A stretch of 64,000 nt of DNA. Source: Tricholoma matsutake. Taxonomy: Eukaryota > Basidiomycota > Agaricomycetes > Agaricales > Tricholomataceae. Made by a program: the position numbers and the translations under genes. This document shows positions 47,301 through 57,772 of the stretch, piece by piece. The stretch covers positions 8,308,001 to 8,372,000 of the forward strand of contig AP026544.2 in the NCBI GenBank assembly GCA_026075535.2, read 5' to 3'. The notes beneath the pieces were generated by a model. It was not told the DNA's origin. It saw nothing but the letters and a program-made list of their open reading frames with translations, and did no database searches. How positions within the stretch are numbered: the first letter of the stretch is position 1; every line of letters begins with the position of its first letter.

Positions 47301-47551
47301 TTATTTCAGAGGAAAACAACTTTTATTATGCTGAAAGCAGCGACCAGGCAAGGATCATGATGAGCCAGGGAAGAATTAGCTTTCAGACCTGCTCTCGCAC
47401 TGCCAGGTTTCCTGCAAAATATATTACTGGGCTCGCACAAGCTTCATACCCACCTACACCAGAGGAGGAACCTGCCTCATTTGACGATGCTTTTGACCAC
47501 TGGCTGCTATGCGAGCTGCTGAATGCTATCGGTGGCCACTTGATACTCTGA
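44368..47551 (+). pseudogene. Element X gene 1: HECT-like E3 ligase-type protein
   Basis: Start ATG 44368 (MDLSHLTPEQIAQL), with a TGA at 44410 where Arg is likely (CGA). Pro/Ser-rich N-terminus to 44892; an exon near 45010-45410 (SFDAWLERYNRLYQWD). C-terminal exons by GT/AG and open frame: about 45470-45722, 45776-46132, 46188-46617, 46679-46840, 46888-47241, 47297-47551. The last two resemble a HECT C-lobe: RVFVWVITGSPFID (compare FLxFVTGSxxxP) and ISFQTCSRTARFPAKYI (compare TCFNxLDLPxY), with the catalytic Cys position kept. A homopolymer C6 near 45800 shifts the frame. HECT ligases pass ubiquitin through that Cys. The match is remote and from memory. Its neighbour 0.6 kb downstream is the integrase gene. 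Confidence 0.5.
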
Positions 47552-47903
47552 TATACACTTCAAGTCTTTAGCCCACATTACTCTATTGGGTAGTACTTCT
47601 GGCTGTCTCGTTCCATTCATTGCCTAGATCCCAGAATTATACACTCATTTAATTTTCTTTTCTTTTCCTGCTTTTTCTCCCCCTAGCTACTCCCTCCTTC
47701 TATAGTTTATCTCATTTAATAGTACAATTTCTGCTAGCTTTCATTATACTTATCAAATTATGATAATAAAACCTTGCTGCTAAATTTGCAAAATGATATG
47801 AGTAGTAAAACATAATATACTGCAGGAAAACAGCCACTTACCTGGGAATTACAGACTCGTTTTACAGATTTCAGTTTTACAGACTTTTCACAACTTTGCC
47901 AGT

Positions 47904-47987
47904 AGCAGGGATCAAACTTTGTATCTAGTGTAATGCCCAACAGATGTTAACCTTGAACAGTGTTAACCAGCTAAGAACCACTAGACT
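47904..47987 (-). repeat. tRNA-like block between element X genes 1 and 2
   Basis: On minus, TAGTCTAGTGGTTCTTAGC (A box) and AGTTTGATCCCTGC (B box). Spacing is longer than in most tRNAs and no cloverleaf is evident. Confidence 0.4.
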
Positions 47988-48167
47988 AAGAGACAACTTA
48001 ATGTATGCAAATATAAGTCTTCATAACCACTATTCATCTGAGATGGAACTGCTGGGTAGAGTCACATGTAATGCTGTGTGGCAGTGGCATGCTTAATATA
48101 CTTATACCGAACAGCTCTAGGATGTTTATTCCCACCCACCCCCTGCTATAGTCTGCCTTGTATCTGT

Positions 48168-50104
48168 ATGTCTGCATTCTCTGGGCCAGAGCCTGAACCA
48201 CACCAGAATGACCTGGAGCTCTTATCAGCATTTCGTACACATTACTACCGATTTGAGCAGGCTGTACATGAAGCAACAGCTGTTTTGGCAGATTCAAATG
48301 TGTTGGCTCATTTAGGTGATGACTTGGATGAGTACTCTAATCTTGTAACCCAGGTATGTGCTGCTGTACTGCTATATTCTACTCAGATTTTTCTTAGTCT
48401 ACTTCAGCATGCAGCCATTTTTGATCCTGCAGAACTTGCCATACTGCAGGCAAATCTCATAGCCATGAGGAGTGATATACACCAGCAGCATGAGCATGCT
48501 CTGGATTCCTCACACCATGGGCATCCTGTACTTACTGAACAGGTTTATACTGGAAGAAGGGGAAGGCCAGCAATTCACATTGACCCAGATTTTCTTCAAT
48601 GGGCATATTCACTCTGTTCAACCTCCAGTATTGGCAGATTTCTCCATGTCAGCAGGCAGAGAGTCCGCAGTGCACTATTAGAGCATGGAATTGCAGTTCC
48701 ACAGGCAGATCCATTTATACATAGCAGGGAGGAGCCTGATGGTACTGATGATATCAGAGCAGATAGCACAGCTCAGACAGTTACAGCAGATAGCCTGCTT
48801 AATCCTGATCTTCCTCTGCCACCAGCCTTTCCACCAGACATTCCTGCACCAGCTAGACAGCACACAGTATCATTTACTGCACCCCTTTCTACTCTCTCTG
48901 ATGCTGAGCTGGATGAACTTATCTTGCACTTGCAGAGACATTACTGCAGGGCAGGAGTGACAATGCTTCATGGAATGCTACTACATCTGGGACACCGCAT
49001 TCCATGGGAGCGGATACGTCAGTCATTACTGAGAATTGATCCTGTTCAGTGGGTGTTTGAAAGAATCTGGATCCGATGCTGCACATATTCAGTCCCAGGA
49101 CCCAATTCTCTGTGGCATCATTATGGGCAGCATGGTAAAGGAAAGCAGTATTGGTTTATTTGGTTTCTAACAATTAATATCATTTTTAGGTCTCATTTGC
49201 TGGGGAATTGTTATCCATGGCTTTATTGATGGCTATTCCCGGTTAATTACTGGATTACAGGCAAGCAACAATAATACAGGCCAGACTGTCCTTGATCTCT
49301 TTTTGCATGCTGCTGCTGTATATGGCATTCCTTCTTGGCTCCAGGGTGATCATGGTGTTGAAAATATTCTGGTTGCAGCATGGATGGAGGCATATAGTGG
49401 AGTTCAGAGAGGTTCATATATTTGGGGCAGGTGTGTAATATAACAGAGCAACTAAACAATACTGACCAATTGTTTGCAGAAGTGTCCACAACATCTGCAT
49501 AGAATGGCTATGGGTAGATATCACAGCACAGCTTGGGTCATCATGGGCAGAAGTTTTTACTGCATTGGAGATTCATCATGGGCTCAATATTAACAACTCC
49601 TACCACATCTGGCTTCTCCACTTTCTATTCCTACCAACAATCAACCAGCAGCTATCATTTTTTGCTGAATCATGGAATCAACACCGCATACAGGTTCGGA
49701 ATGGTCCCAACTGCTCACCTGCAGATATGTTTGGATTTGACATGTTTGTGCATGGCATACGAGGGGCACAGCTTCCACCTGCAGATAATATGACTGCGGA
49801 AGAGCTGGAGGTTTTTGGTATTGATTGGCCTGCTTTCAGAGAGGAGCAGCTACTTCAATCTTTACAGGAGAATGCCCCAGCCCAGGAGGAAGCAACTTCA
49901 TGGGTTGGCCAGACTGGACCACCAGCTCATCTCAATGAGGTTCCACTTGATGCTCCAAATGTAGATATGCCTGTAGATCAGCTTCAGCTATTTCAGAATT
50001 CTCTTGAACAGTGGATTGGTATAGCTGGTGGTAATGCAACAGCTGAGTCACTATGGGTATATAGTCTAGCACTTGCAAGGCAGATTTATGGTAATAACTT
50101 TTAA
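48168..50104 (+). CDS. Element X gene 2: rve/DDE integrase-type transposase
   Basis: Exons 48168-48353, 48408-49134, 49190-49430 and 49480-50104 join into one open frame of about 590 residues (three introns of 49-55 bp). The N-terminal half has a DNA-binding-like segment (GRPAIHIDPDFLQWAY, IGRFLHVSRQRVRSALL, helix-turn-helix type). The core reads GPNSLWHHYGQHG, HGFIDGYSRLITGL, WLQGDHGVENILVA and SVHNICIEWLWVDI. The second Asp (GDHG) and Glu (CIEW), 34 residues apart, fit a D-D-34/35-E integrase. By family memory the first Asp should be in LWHHDG, which is Tyr here, and CIEW should be RIER. The C-terminal part (NQHRIQVRNGPNCSPADM) matches mushroom integrase-core proteins. Intact frame but possibly catalytically dead. 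Confidence 0.8.
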
Positions 50105-50212
50105 TTATAATGCATACATATTATAGCCTGCAGCCAAATTTTCACTAATAGATGTTTGAAATTGCTGATAAAGCTTTCATGAGAACAAATACCAGAAAAC
50201 TAATTTCATGTA

Positions 50213-51938
50213 TCAGTCTGTAACATTACCCTCACCAGCCCCTGCCCCTGACTCAACCTTTATACCCTCTACAGCAATCTTGAATGCTTCAGTGATGTGA
50301 CCTGAGAAGGTGATTGTACACATGCAGTTATGTGCACCACAAAGACAGGTAGTTCCATGAGGATACTCAGGCTGGAATGCCATAAGTGTGCCAGTAGCCT
50401 GCTGCACCACAACACCGAGAGTAATATCAACAAAATTTCCCCCACCTTCAACTGGCCAAGCAGTCTATTCTCTCCAGAACTGTTGATATGAGAGCAAGAG
50501 GCACCCTGTTTCCCATCTACAACCCGACCTACACAGTATGACAGTCCATAGCCTGCCCAGCACTTGTCAGTATGAGCCCATCTGAAATGTGAAAATAGGT
50601 CAGAAAACTGTAACATAAATAGTATGTAGGAAAATACCCCATACGCTACATAATCTTGAGAGAAATAACCCTCAGGTGGAGCTCTCTCAAAAGTAGGAAA
50701 TGAATATGTCTTCCCCTCTAGATCTAGACAGTATCCACACCCTAAGTTTATAAGTAACCAGATGCCCTGCAGACAAGTATAGATCTTACCTTCAGGAACA
50801 TTTCTTGTAGCAATCCTTGGCATTCCACTTTTCTTCAATGAATCTTCAAGATCATCCATAACTTCACTTGGCATTGATGCTTTGGCCAGTGACCAGCAAA
50901 GAGTCATGAGAGCAATTGCATCCTCATCTCGCTCAACCATTGTAGCCTTATCAATCTTCCGGTTGAAACTTTTTGCCAATCCTCATACTCTGGCATGTCG
51001 TGGACCTGCATTCCAGCCAAGCTGCACCATTGAACCATCATGATTTGGCTACTGGACTGGTAAGAAATAATTTAAAAAAATATGGGTGGAACATACTCGA
51101 ACATTGCACCTATCATAGCAGGCCTGTGCAACAACTCCAGATGCCCATTCATACAAAGCTCCAGAGTGCTCAGAAGAGTGTGCAATGCCATGGAGAACAA
51201 CAAGTTCCACCTTAACTGATCCTGCAGGAACAATATCATGAATGTTGTCCCAGTACGACCTGTCCAACTTACCCTTGGCAGGGGATGAAACAAAAATAAC
51301 TGATTCATCAGGTGCAACAATGTAAAACCCAGCCTCTGCATTCACAACAGCATCCCCAGGATAGCATGCTGTATCTGCCAGGACTGACCTAAGCTTGATT
51401 GGACTGGTGTCACTCCGCTTTCGCCACACTATTTTGATACCAACCTCTGAGTTAGAATCTAGAAGAGCCTGTAGTGAGACAGGTTTCTGGTTCAATCCAA
51501 GGGAATGTATCTTACACAGAAAACCACTTAGCAGCTGATATAGAGATGCAGTCATAGTAACTCACAAAACTTCGCTTGTCATGATGGGAAGCATCTGCTC
51601 ATGCTATCTTTTGAAGATTCTTGAGTTTGTTCAAGAAGATTTTCAGAGCAATGTATAGTGGTTTTTCCCAATGATCTTTTGCTAGTCCTAGGCCAATGTT
51701 AAGTAACCCCTCAATCTGACAAGATGTAGGACAGTGTACCAATGAGATCAGTATGTACCAGAGACTGAAAATGACTTACAGTACTGATATTTGGATCAAT
51801 CTGTTTAACCTGCTGGATGATATCTGTGATACCAGGATCACCAGGATCAGCTTTTTGGAGAACTGTAATCATGCTAGGCTGATCTAACAGCAACCAAACT
51901 GAGGTCAAGCAATAGAAGGGAATTACTGCAAAAGACAA
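50213..51938 (-). pseudogene. Element X gene 3: probable 2-oxoglutarate/Fe(II) dioxygenase (TET/JBP-like)
   Basis: Exons on minus include about 51938-51780, 51555-51097, 51051-50790, 50741-50645 and 50581-50213. The C-terminal half has WAHTDKCWAGYG (HxD metal motif), GGNFVDITLGVVVQ and GTLMAFQPEYPHGTT (distal His) followed by AHNCMCTITFSGHI. This H-x-D...G-x-L...H-G...T-x-T-F pattern is the double-stranded beta-helix core of 2OG/Fe(II) oxygenases, and the GG-F...LG...G-L spacing recalls TET/JBP enzymes. The 2OG-binding Arg expected about 11 residues after the His is Cys (TGC, perhaps from CGC). A 1-base shift at a C-run near 50440 and stops at 51052 and near 50985 break it. It converges with gene 2 (109 bp apart). 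The assignment rests on motifs only. Confidence 0.45.
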
Positions 51939-52199
51939 TCAGAAATAAGCTGCCAACATACTTGCACCATTCTTTTTATTCCGTTTTTTACCCTTGTTCA
52001 TTGATAGAGGTGATGGTTGTAGAGTTAAGCTTATCAGTGAAAACACCACAATGAGAAAACACCGACATCCCAAAGTGTCTGCACACATTCTTCATTAGAT
52101 TTTCTGAAGAATACCAATGTATATACAGGAGAAAGAATGTCCTAAGTAATACAAATTTTAAATCATCAATATCCACCCCACAGCCATTCTCCCAATCCT

Positions 52200-53250
52200 C
52201 ACTTATTGATCTCAAGTTGCCATCGGTGCTCTCCCCTGTCACCATGTGTCTCCCCCACCATGCATCTCCCTTGCCCTCTACCCCCTTGACCATCCATCCC
52301 CTCTTCTCCCACCTTTTCCACCCTGCGAGCAGTCGCTCGCAGCGGTGGTAGTGAGTGCTGGCAACATTCTCCCTCACGCATTCACAGCCCGCTGCGCAGG
52401 CACTCATAGGTAGTGTTGCATTGTTCTTCGGGTGGTCTAAAACTGGAAAATGGAAGAGAACAGTTAGTTAGTCGAATCAAACATGAAATTAAAAAATTAA
52501 AAAACTTACTGTGGCCAGATTTCAGTGTTGCTGGGTTGCTGGGTGCTGTCCTCATCCCCTAGTGCTCACCAAGCTCGTAGCACCTGCAATCCACCCTGCG
52601 AGCAGTGGCTCGCAGGCATGAGTGCAGGTGCTGTGCAAACCGCTGTTGGTGAGGCCCTGGTGCTTCGTCTGGACCGGCCCCTTGGTCCTCACATCTCGTT
52701 GCACCCACCGCCGTCGTGTGGCCATCTCCACTTGCTCCTGCCATCGCAGCATAGCCGCACCATGAGTGGACACCCATCCACCCGCTATGTACCCCATGAG
52801 CAGTTGCTCGGGGGCTTGGAGGCAGGCAGTGTGGTCCTCTTCACCTCACTGCTCACCCTTCTCCACCCTGCAAGCAGCTGCTCATAGGCGTGGCGGGGGG
52901 TGTTGTGTCGTTGGAGTCAACTGCTGGTACTGGTGCTGGTGTTCCTAGCGGATGTGGTGTGGGTAAGCAGTCAGCATAGATGTGGTGGGTGAGCGAGAGT
53001 GTGGGGGGTGCATACCTGGTGGTACCCTAATGCAAGGGCTTCCTGGCCCCTCCCTGCGTGGTCGCCATTTCGTGCTTGAAAGCATTGATGTTAGCCTAAA
53101 AAATGAAGGAAAACAGTTAGATGGTCCATAAAACAAAGAAACGAAACATACCTGTGGCCCCAATGATGATCAACATCATTTGAGTGCGAGAGAGCCCGTA
53201 TGCAACTGCAGTGGCGTTACCAGCTGTTGTTGCCATTGCCGTAGACATTG
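52200..53250 (-). repeat. Family Y gene-like segment (copy 2) inside element X
   Basis: Stem-loops of the GAGCAGT-GCTC type at 52323-52342, 52595-52616, 52792-52813 and 52866-52890. On minus, two intron-like stretches occur: one ending at the exon near 52440 (GTAAGT...GACTAACTAACTG...TTCCAG, about 52441-52512) and one at about 53098-53152 (GTATGT...CATCTAACTG...TTTTTTAG). The frames between encode LRATARRV(D/E). No full protein could be built. Confidence 0.5.
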
Positions 53251-53399
53251 CTGTTGCTGTTCACAGGGAGGTGTGGGTGGTGAGGTGAGATAGATATAAA
53301 TCAACAATATAAATCAACATAGTTATATACAGAAATTCCCACAGCACCTTTTTCAGACATTATGGACGTTTTGTTGAACATGACTCAAGTCGGCAAGGT

Positions 53400-53770
53400 T
53401 GTTTGTTTATCATGGTGATCATGAAAATGGATCATGACTGTGACCGTGACTTTGACTGTGACCATGACCAACAACCATGATCTTGATAAGGACATGTGAC
53501 CAAGGTACATGCTCTCCAAAACACTCAAAACCACCTGCTACGACTTTGAAACCACCTGCTACGACTTCGCCAAGTATTATTTTGTGAAAAATCCTTTCAT
53601 ATCGAATATCGTATCGAACACAATCGAGCATCATTGAACGTGGTCGAGCATCATCGAACGCAATCGAGCATCATATCAAACACAATTGAACATCGTCAAA
53701 CATCGTCAAACATCGTCAAGCATCATAGAATGCAGTCGAGCATCATCAAACATCGTCGATCGATATCGAG
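53400..53770 (-). repeat. Element X right subterminal repeats
   Basis: GACTGTGACCATGACC-type repeats at 53430-53475, TATTTTGTGAAAAAT at 53578-53592, and about ten CATCGTC/CAATCGAGCATCAT units at 53600-53760. Components match the left side (28060-28211). Confidence 0.65.
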
Positions 53771-53929
53771 AGACTGCGAGTGACATTGGGCACCACATTT
53801 GTTATCTAAATGGTGGAATACCATGCGCCAGGAAGGATTCCAACTCGTGCCCAAACCTGCTGATAGTAGGTTAGCCTCGTTCCAAGTCCCAATCGCGCAC
53901 AGAACCCGCTGGACAAATTTCTGTGAGAC

Positions 53930-54638
53930 TTAGCACAATTTCTACACAAAGGACAGTCCCCTTTCAGTTCCATACCCTATATTACTCTTTCATCATATGA
54001 TATATATCCTTCTTGTTCAGATTCCAGTCTCCTTTTTGGCCTTGTGCCTTAACTCATATCTTTTGCCTCATGTTCTACACATGTTTCTTATTCCATTTTT
54101 AGGAAGTTTCTTTAAAACATATAAAACTCTGTAGTATCTACTGGGAAAAAAAAAGAAATCGTCTTCACCTATCGTCTTGTATACAGTTCTAAGCATCCGA
54201 TCAACTTTCTAAAACAATCTAAGTCTCTACGGGTTTTCTCGATCGATGAGAAACCTCTGCGATCATCGCGTCCTCGATCCTCCCTCGATCCTCTCGTCAT
54301 TAGCACTAGCAACCCTTCCAACACTTCATAGCCATTTGCTGCACCCTTCGTATACTATTGACCTATCAAAAGGTCTCCAGAATTCACACATCGACCATCG
54401 ACGATAAACTCGTTCGCCATTGATCTCATCGATCACCCTCGATACTGATTGATACTCGATTGGACTGCGCCAAATGCCTTTGTCTCTCATAGCACTACCT
54501 TCACGACTAGTACCAACTGGTCATCTTCCCATCAGTTGGGCCACGAACATTCAGAATGACTCGCAACCTTCCTCTGACTCGTCACAAATATCATTGATTG
54601 CCTCATCGGCAGTTTAGGTGGTTTTCCCGGGTTGAGTA
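53930..54638. repeat. Element X right terminal region
   Basis: Ends GCAACCTTCCTCTGACTCG...GGTTTTCCCGGGTTGAGTA. A diverged version of this whole ~700-bp region is found at 55500-56272 (same GCCTCATGT, TTTTTAG, AACATATA and terminal blocks). Confidence 0.6.
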
Positions 54639-55300
54639 TCATCAGTGGCAAGAGTGAGTGAGAGCATTTCAAGGTGGATTGTGTCAACCCAGTCACATGC
54701 AAGGTAGTTGGCTCTCATCTCCTTCATGAAGTCTTCGAAGGAGAGTTTGAGCAGCTGGGCACGGTCGCCTCGCACCCAGTCCCGGATGCAGTTGTTGCAG
54801 AAACAGCCCAAAATTTTTCGCACCTGCTCGTCCTCAGCAACATTCTTCTCAGTGAAGTAATCTAGGCAAGCAAGTTTGAACGATTGCAGGACTTTCGGGG
54901 TTACATCCCCAGCAGTGAGGATCGGGGATTTCGATGAGTGGATTTGTTCACACTCTGCCAGCGGACATGTCAGGGAGTTGGTGGTAGTCATTTTGGTAAA
55001 GGCAGGATATTCATAATCAGAAGAGGAATCAGAGGCATAGCGAGTGGGGCAGAAATCAGTTTTAGGGAACGTTGCAGTGACTGTATGCACACTTTTGGGT
55101 AACAAGGGAACAGAGGGGGATGGAGGCGGTGTTTTGTCAGGAACTGGGGATGAAGGTACAGGTGAGAGTCTTGGTAGTGACGCTGTAACTCAGGAGCTAC
55201 GTGCTCGCTGATAGGTCCACTGTGCGCTCTAAACTCTGGGACTGTCTCCAGAGGCATCAAAACATCAAAACGCACGCTCCCAACCCCTATGAACCCCACA
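54639..55300 (-). pseudogene. gypsy-3 gag, N-terminal part (right of element X)
   Basis: 54639-55105 reads NSLTCPLAECEQIHSSKS, LTAGDVTPKVLQSFKLACLD and CNNCIRDWVRGDRAQLL, the capsid start of fungal Gypsy elements. An N-terminal piece (HSGPISEHVAPELQRH) is in the next frame up to about 55300. The last codons before X are ...LATDD. Confidence 0.82.
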
Positions 55301-55461
55301 ACACCGCTCCAAAACTATCTCGAATGACTTTGAACAATATTGCAGCACTTCAAACGCCTTCAGCCGCTGTACACCAATCGCACTGCCCTTGGGATACACA
55401 CAGCACACCTTGTAAGAGTTAGTGCGTCGCATATCGAGCACCACTGGACACAAGGAGATAC

Positions 55462-56272
55462 AACGACGGGATTTTAGGACACGATTGTGGTGCTTTGACA
55501 CCTCGATGATATATTAGATCAATGGGGACAGGTACCAGTGATAAATCATGTCTCTAGACGTTTCCCTTCCTATCGTCTTTCATTTATTCTATGATTTGCA
55601 AAGATTCTCTATTGTTTTATATCTTGCCTCATGTATTCCTCATGTTTTATTTCCGTTTTAGTATCACTTCTCCCAAACATATATAGCCTTGTACTAGCTA
55701 CTTAGAAGAATAGAATAGATCATCCTCTCACTTCAATTGTCTGATTTAAGAGCTATTCTCTTGAGTCCAAGCATCTTGACTTAGTCTTGAAATTCAGTGT
55801 TTTACGCCAAATTTCCTCGAACCCCTCATACTAGCTTCACGAAACTATCGCATATTGTCTATCCTCTCTAGACCCCTTTCTACATCCTCATAGTCTATCC
55901 TCAGTCACCATCAAAGGCATCTTCGTCTTCTATAAAGACCTTCGAACTTCATCGCACTTCTTCACACTTCATCGCACCTCTTCGAATACTCGTCGAACTT
56001 CATTAAATTTTCCTCAGATGTTATCGCAGCACTTGGTATGCCCTCAATTATTATCGAACTTCTCTCAAACATCATCACAGTGCTTTGAATACTTTTGAGC
56101 CTCTTCGAACCTCATTGCACCTCATTGCACCTCATCGCACACCCTTTAGAGTCGTTTTCATACCCCTGGTTTACAGCGGTAATATTTAGTACCACCTTGC
56201 AACCTTCCTCTAACTAGTGTTATACCAAGCAAGCCCTTATTGTGGGTTTTGTTTGGGTTTCCTGGTTGAGTA
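55462..56272. mobile_element. Element X-prime: short non-autonomous relative of element X
   Basis: About 810 bp in the leader of gypsy-3. Left end TACAACGACGGGATTTTAGG, right end (complement) TACTCAACCAGGAAACCC, both like the ends of X. The body matches the X right terminal region. No coding. The target duplication is unclear (GAGA versus CTAT after the shared TAC), so the exact edges are tentative. Confidence 0.45.
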
Positions 56273-56484
56273 CTATCATCGCATTACATGGGTGGCAGGA
56301 GTTGCAGGTGCAGAGCTGGTGTCTTGTGCCTGTTGTGTGTTGGCATGGGTCGGAGCAGTCGTTTGTGCCTTTGGTGGCAGGCTGGGCAGTCAAGTAACGA
56401 GAGATTGGAACTGTGCAGTGTAGGGACGGTGGTTAGCAGCTCTTCAAGGGTTACGGGGTGGCTGGTCTGTATTCAAAAAAAAAG

Positions 56485-56700
56485 TGTAATCATACCCTGG
56501 AGGGGGTCCAATTCACTCAGAGGCACAGGGGCAGAATAAGACCAGGTATTATAGTGGAAGCAGCTACAGGGGAACTATACAGGTGGTGATTACAGAGGTG
56601 ATGGGGAAGGAAGGTAGTTAAGTCCGTTCAATCGATAGACGTCAGTATATGTGAGAGATCATATCAACAAGAACAACTGTTAGTAAGCAGCATGATTACA
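56485..56700 (-). repeat. gypsy-3 5' LTR
   Basis: 216 bp, the partner of 23242-23457 by TSD and by disruption of the same hAT gene. Confidence 0.85.
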
Positions 56701-56705
56701 GATAC

Positions 56706-57060
56706 AAACTTCACTAGTAATGTCTGCCCTCTTAAGCAAAGCATACATCACAACAGCAATTGCCTTGCCACTGTGTTTCCCATGGAGAGGATGAAATGTG
56801 GGAAGAGATGATTTCAGAATGAGGCCTTGATTATTTGGCTTGTTGTTAGTGACCTAGTGCACTGTAATACAAAGATATGGCTGTCGCCATTTGTTCAACC
56901 ATATGTTGGTCATGAAGGACAAAGTGCCTAGGGTGCTCTGGGGCACACATCAGTGAATCAATGTTGTACAAATTTCAGTATATCAACTGACCTTTAGAAG
57001 CTTCTTCAACCCCATGAACCATCCCTGCATGCCTCGATAATGCCTTGCTGAATTTGGGAC
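56706..57060 (-). pseudogene. hAT transposase, central part (right of gypsy-3)
   Basis: Minus reads FMTNIWLNKWRQPYLCITVH, then LPTFHPLHGKHSGKAIAVVM, then YALLKRADITSE. This is the region between the DNA-binding domain and the catalytic DNASNN block of fungal hAT transposases; that block is at 23.2 kb. The upstream portion is decayed and ends at a microsatellite. Confidence 0.75.
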
Positions 57061-57070
57061 CTGTGAGGCA

Positions 57071-57071
<1 letters not shown>

Positions 57072-57121
<50 letters not shown>
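57072..57121 (+). repeat. (TTG)n microsatellite
   Basis: About 16 TTG units without interruption. Confidence 0.95.
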
Positions 57122-57239
57122 AGTCATCTTGAAATAGTGTCAGTAAGTCTTGAAACTGCCAGGGCATTCAGTGTATTTCACTCAGTATACATGGGGTGTC
57201 ATAGCTCATGTTACAAGGATGGGCTCATTGAGTGCATAT

Positions 57240-57406
57240 ATACCATAGAAATAGAGTGGGCCCATGGGGTATCCTACCAAATGCATTAGACCATTGGTGA
57301 TAGGTGGGCCCATAGTCTTGTCTCCCAGTACACTAGACCATGGGTGATGGATGGGCCCATAGCTATAACTACCAGTACATTAGACCATGATTGATGGATG
57401 GGCCTC
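57240..57406 (+). repeat. ~57-bp minisatellite
   Basis: About three units around ATTAGACCAT-GTGAT-GATGGGCCCATA. The last is cut by the solo LTR. Confidence 0.75.
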
Positions 57407-57772
57407 TATAAGGGCAACCTAAGCCTCTAGCAAAGGGAAATCCAAAGAGAAAACTCTAAGGATCCCCTTGCTGATGCCCAGTATATGTGAAGATGACAAA
57501 AATCAAATATAACCTAAAAATAGAAAAAGGCAGAGATAGGCAGATCAAGGCCGCCGAATGACATCATACCAAGGGGTATGTGTCAGAAGGGGTACTCCGC
57601 CTCTAAATATAAAAGTGTCAACATGTACAAACATGATAGCAAGGGAAAATTAGTAATAAAATCCGGAAAAATCATAGAAAATGAAGAATAGAAGGAAATG
57701 AGCTGGGGAAAAATATAGGACGAACATAAAAAATAGGAAAAACACACAGGGCACCCCCCTAGTCCCCTTACA
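57407..57772 (-). mobile_element. Solo LTR of gypsy-inner family with internal deletion
   Basis: Reverse complement of the gypsy-inner LTR, with TSD GCCTC (57402-57406, 57773-57777). It is 60 bp shorter: the segment between the two CTAGCAAAGGGAAATC direct repeats is gone. Confidence 0.92.

Larger units (their letters stand above)
27911..54638 (+). mobile_element. Element X: integrase-type DNA transposon with HECT-like and oxygenase-like genes (holds gypsy-outer)
   Basis: X lies in the gypsy-3 gag and is about 11 kb once gypsy-outer (15.8 kb) is removed. Ends are TACAACTGGTGGGAC on the left and, reverse-complemented, TACTCAACCCGGGAA on the right. The target duplication is 3 bp (TAC/GTA). Both subterminal regions carry ATTTTTCACAAAATA-type sequence, CATCGTC/GAGCATC minisatellites and GGTCATGGTCA repeats (28060-28211; 53400-53770, inverted). 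It contains three multi-exon genes at 44368-51938, listed separately. Superfamily uncertain. The integrase points to the rve-like eukaryotic transposons (Ginger or IS3EU type), but I cannot decide from termini alone. Confidence 0.65.
23242..56700 (-). mobile_element. gypsy-3: Ty3/Gypsy chromovirus, carrying nested insertions
   Basis: Identical-length 216-bp LTRs at 23242-23457 and 56485-56700 (TGTAATC...GATTACA) differ at ten sites, all transitions. The flanks carry the perfect TSD GATAC (23237-23241 and 56701-56705). On minus: LTR, leader, gag start (55300-54639), element X insertion, rest of gag (27910 leftward), protease, RT, RNase H, integrase, chromodomain, polypurine tract (GATGTGGGGAGGG, near 23458), LTR. 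Without insertions it would be about 6 kb. Confidence 0.88.

Noticed and set aside
53830..53905. A tRNA gene near GCGCCAGGAAGG...TCGCGCA
   Set aside because: B-box-like words on both strands but the stems do not fold convincingly.
57072..57121. CRISPR or regulatory array
   Set aside because: It is a plain TTG microsatellite; CRISPR arrays are not expected in a fungal nuclear genome.
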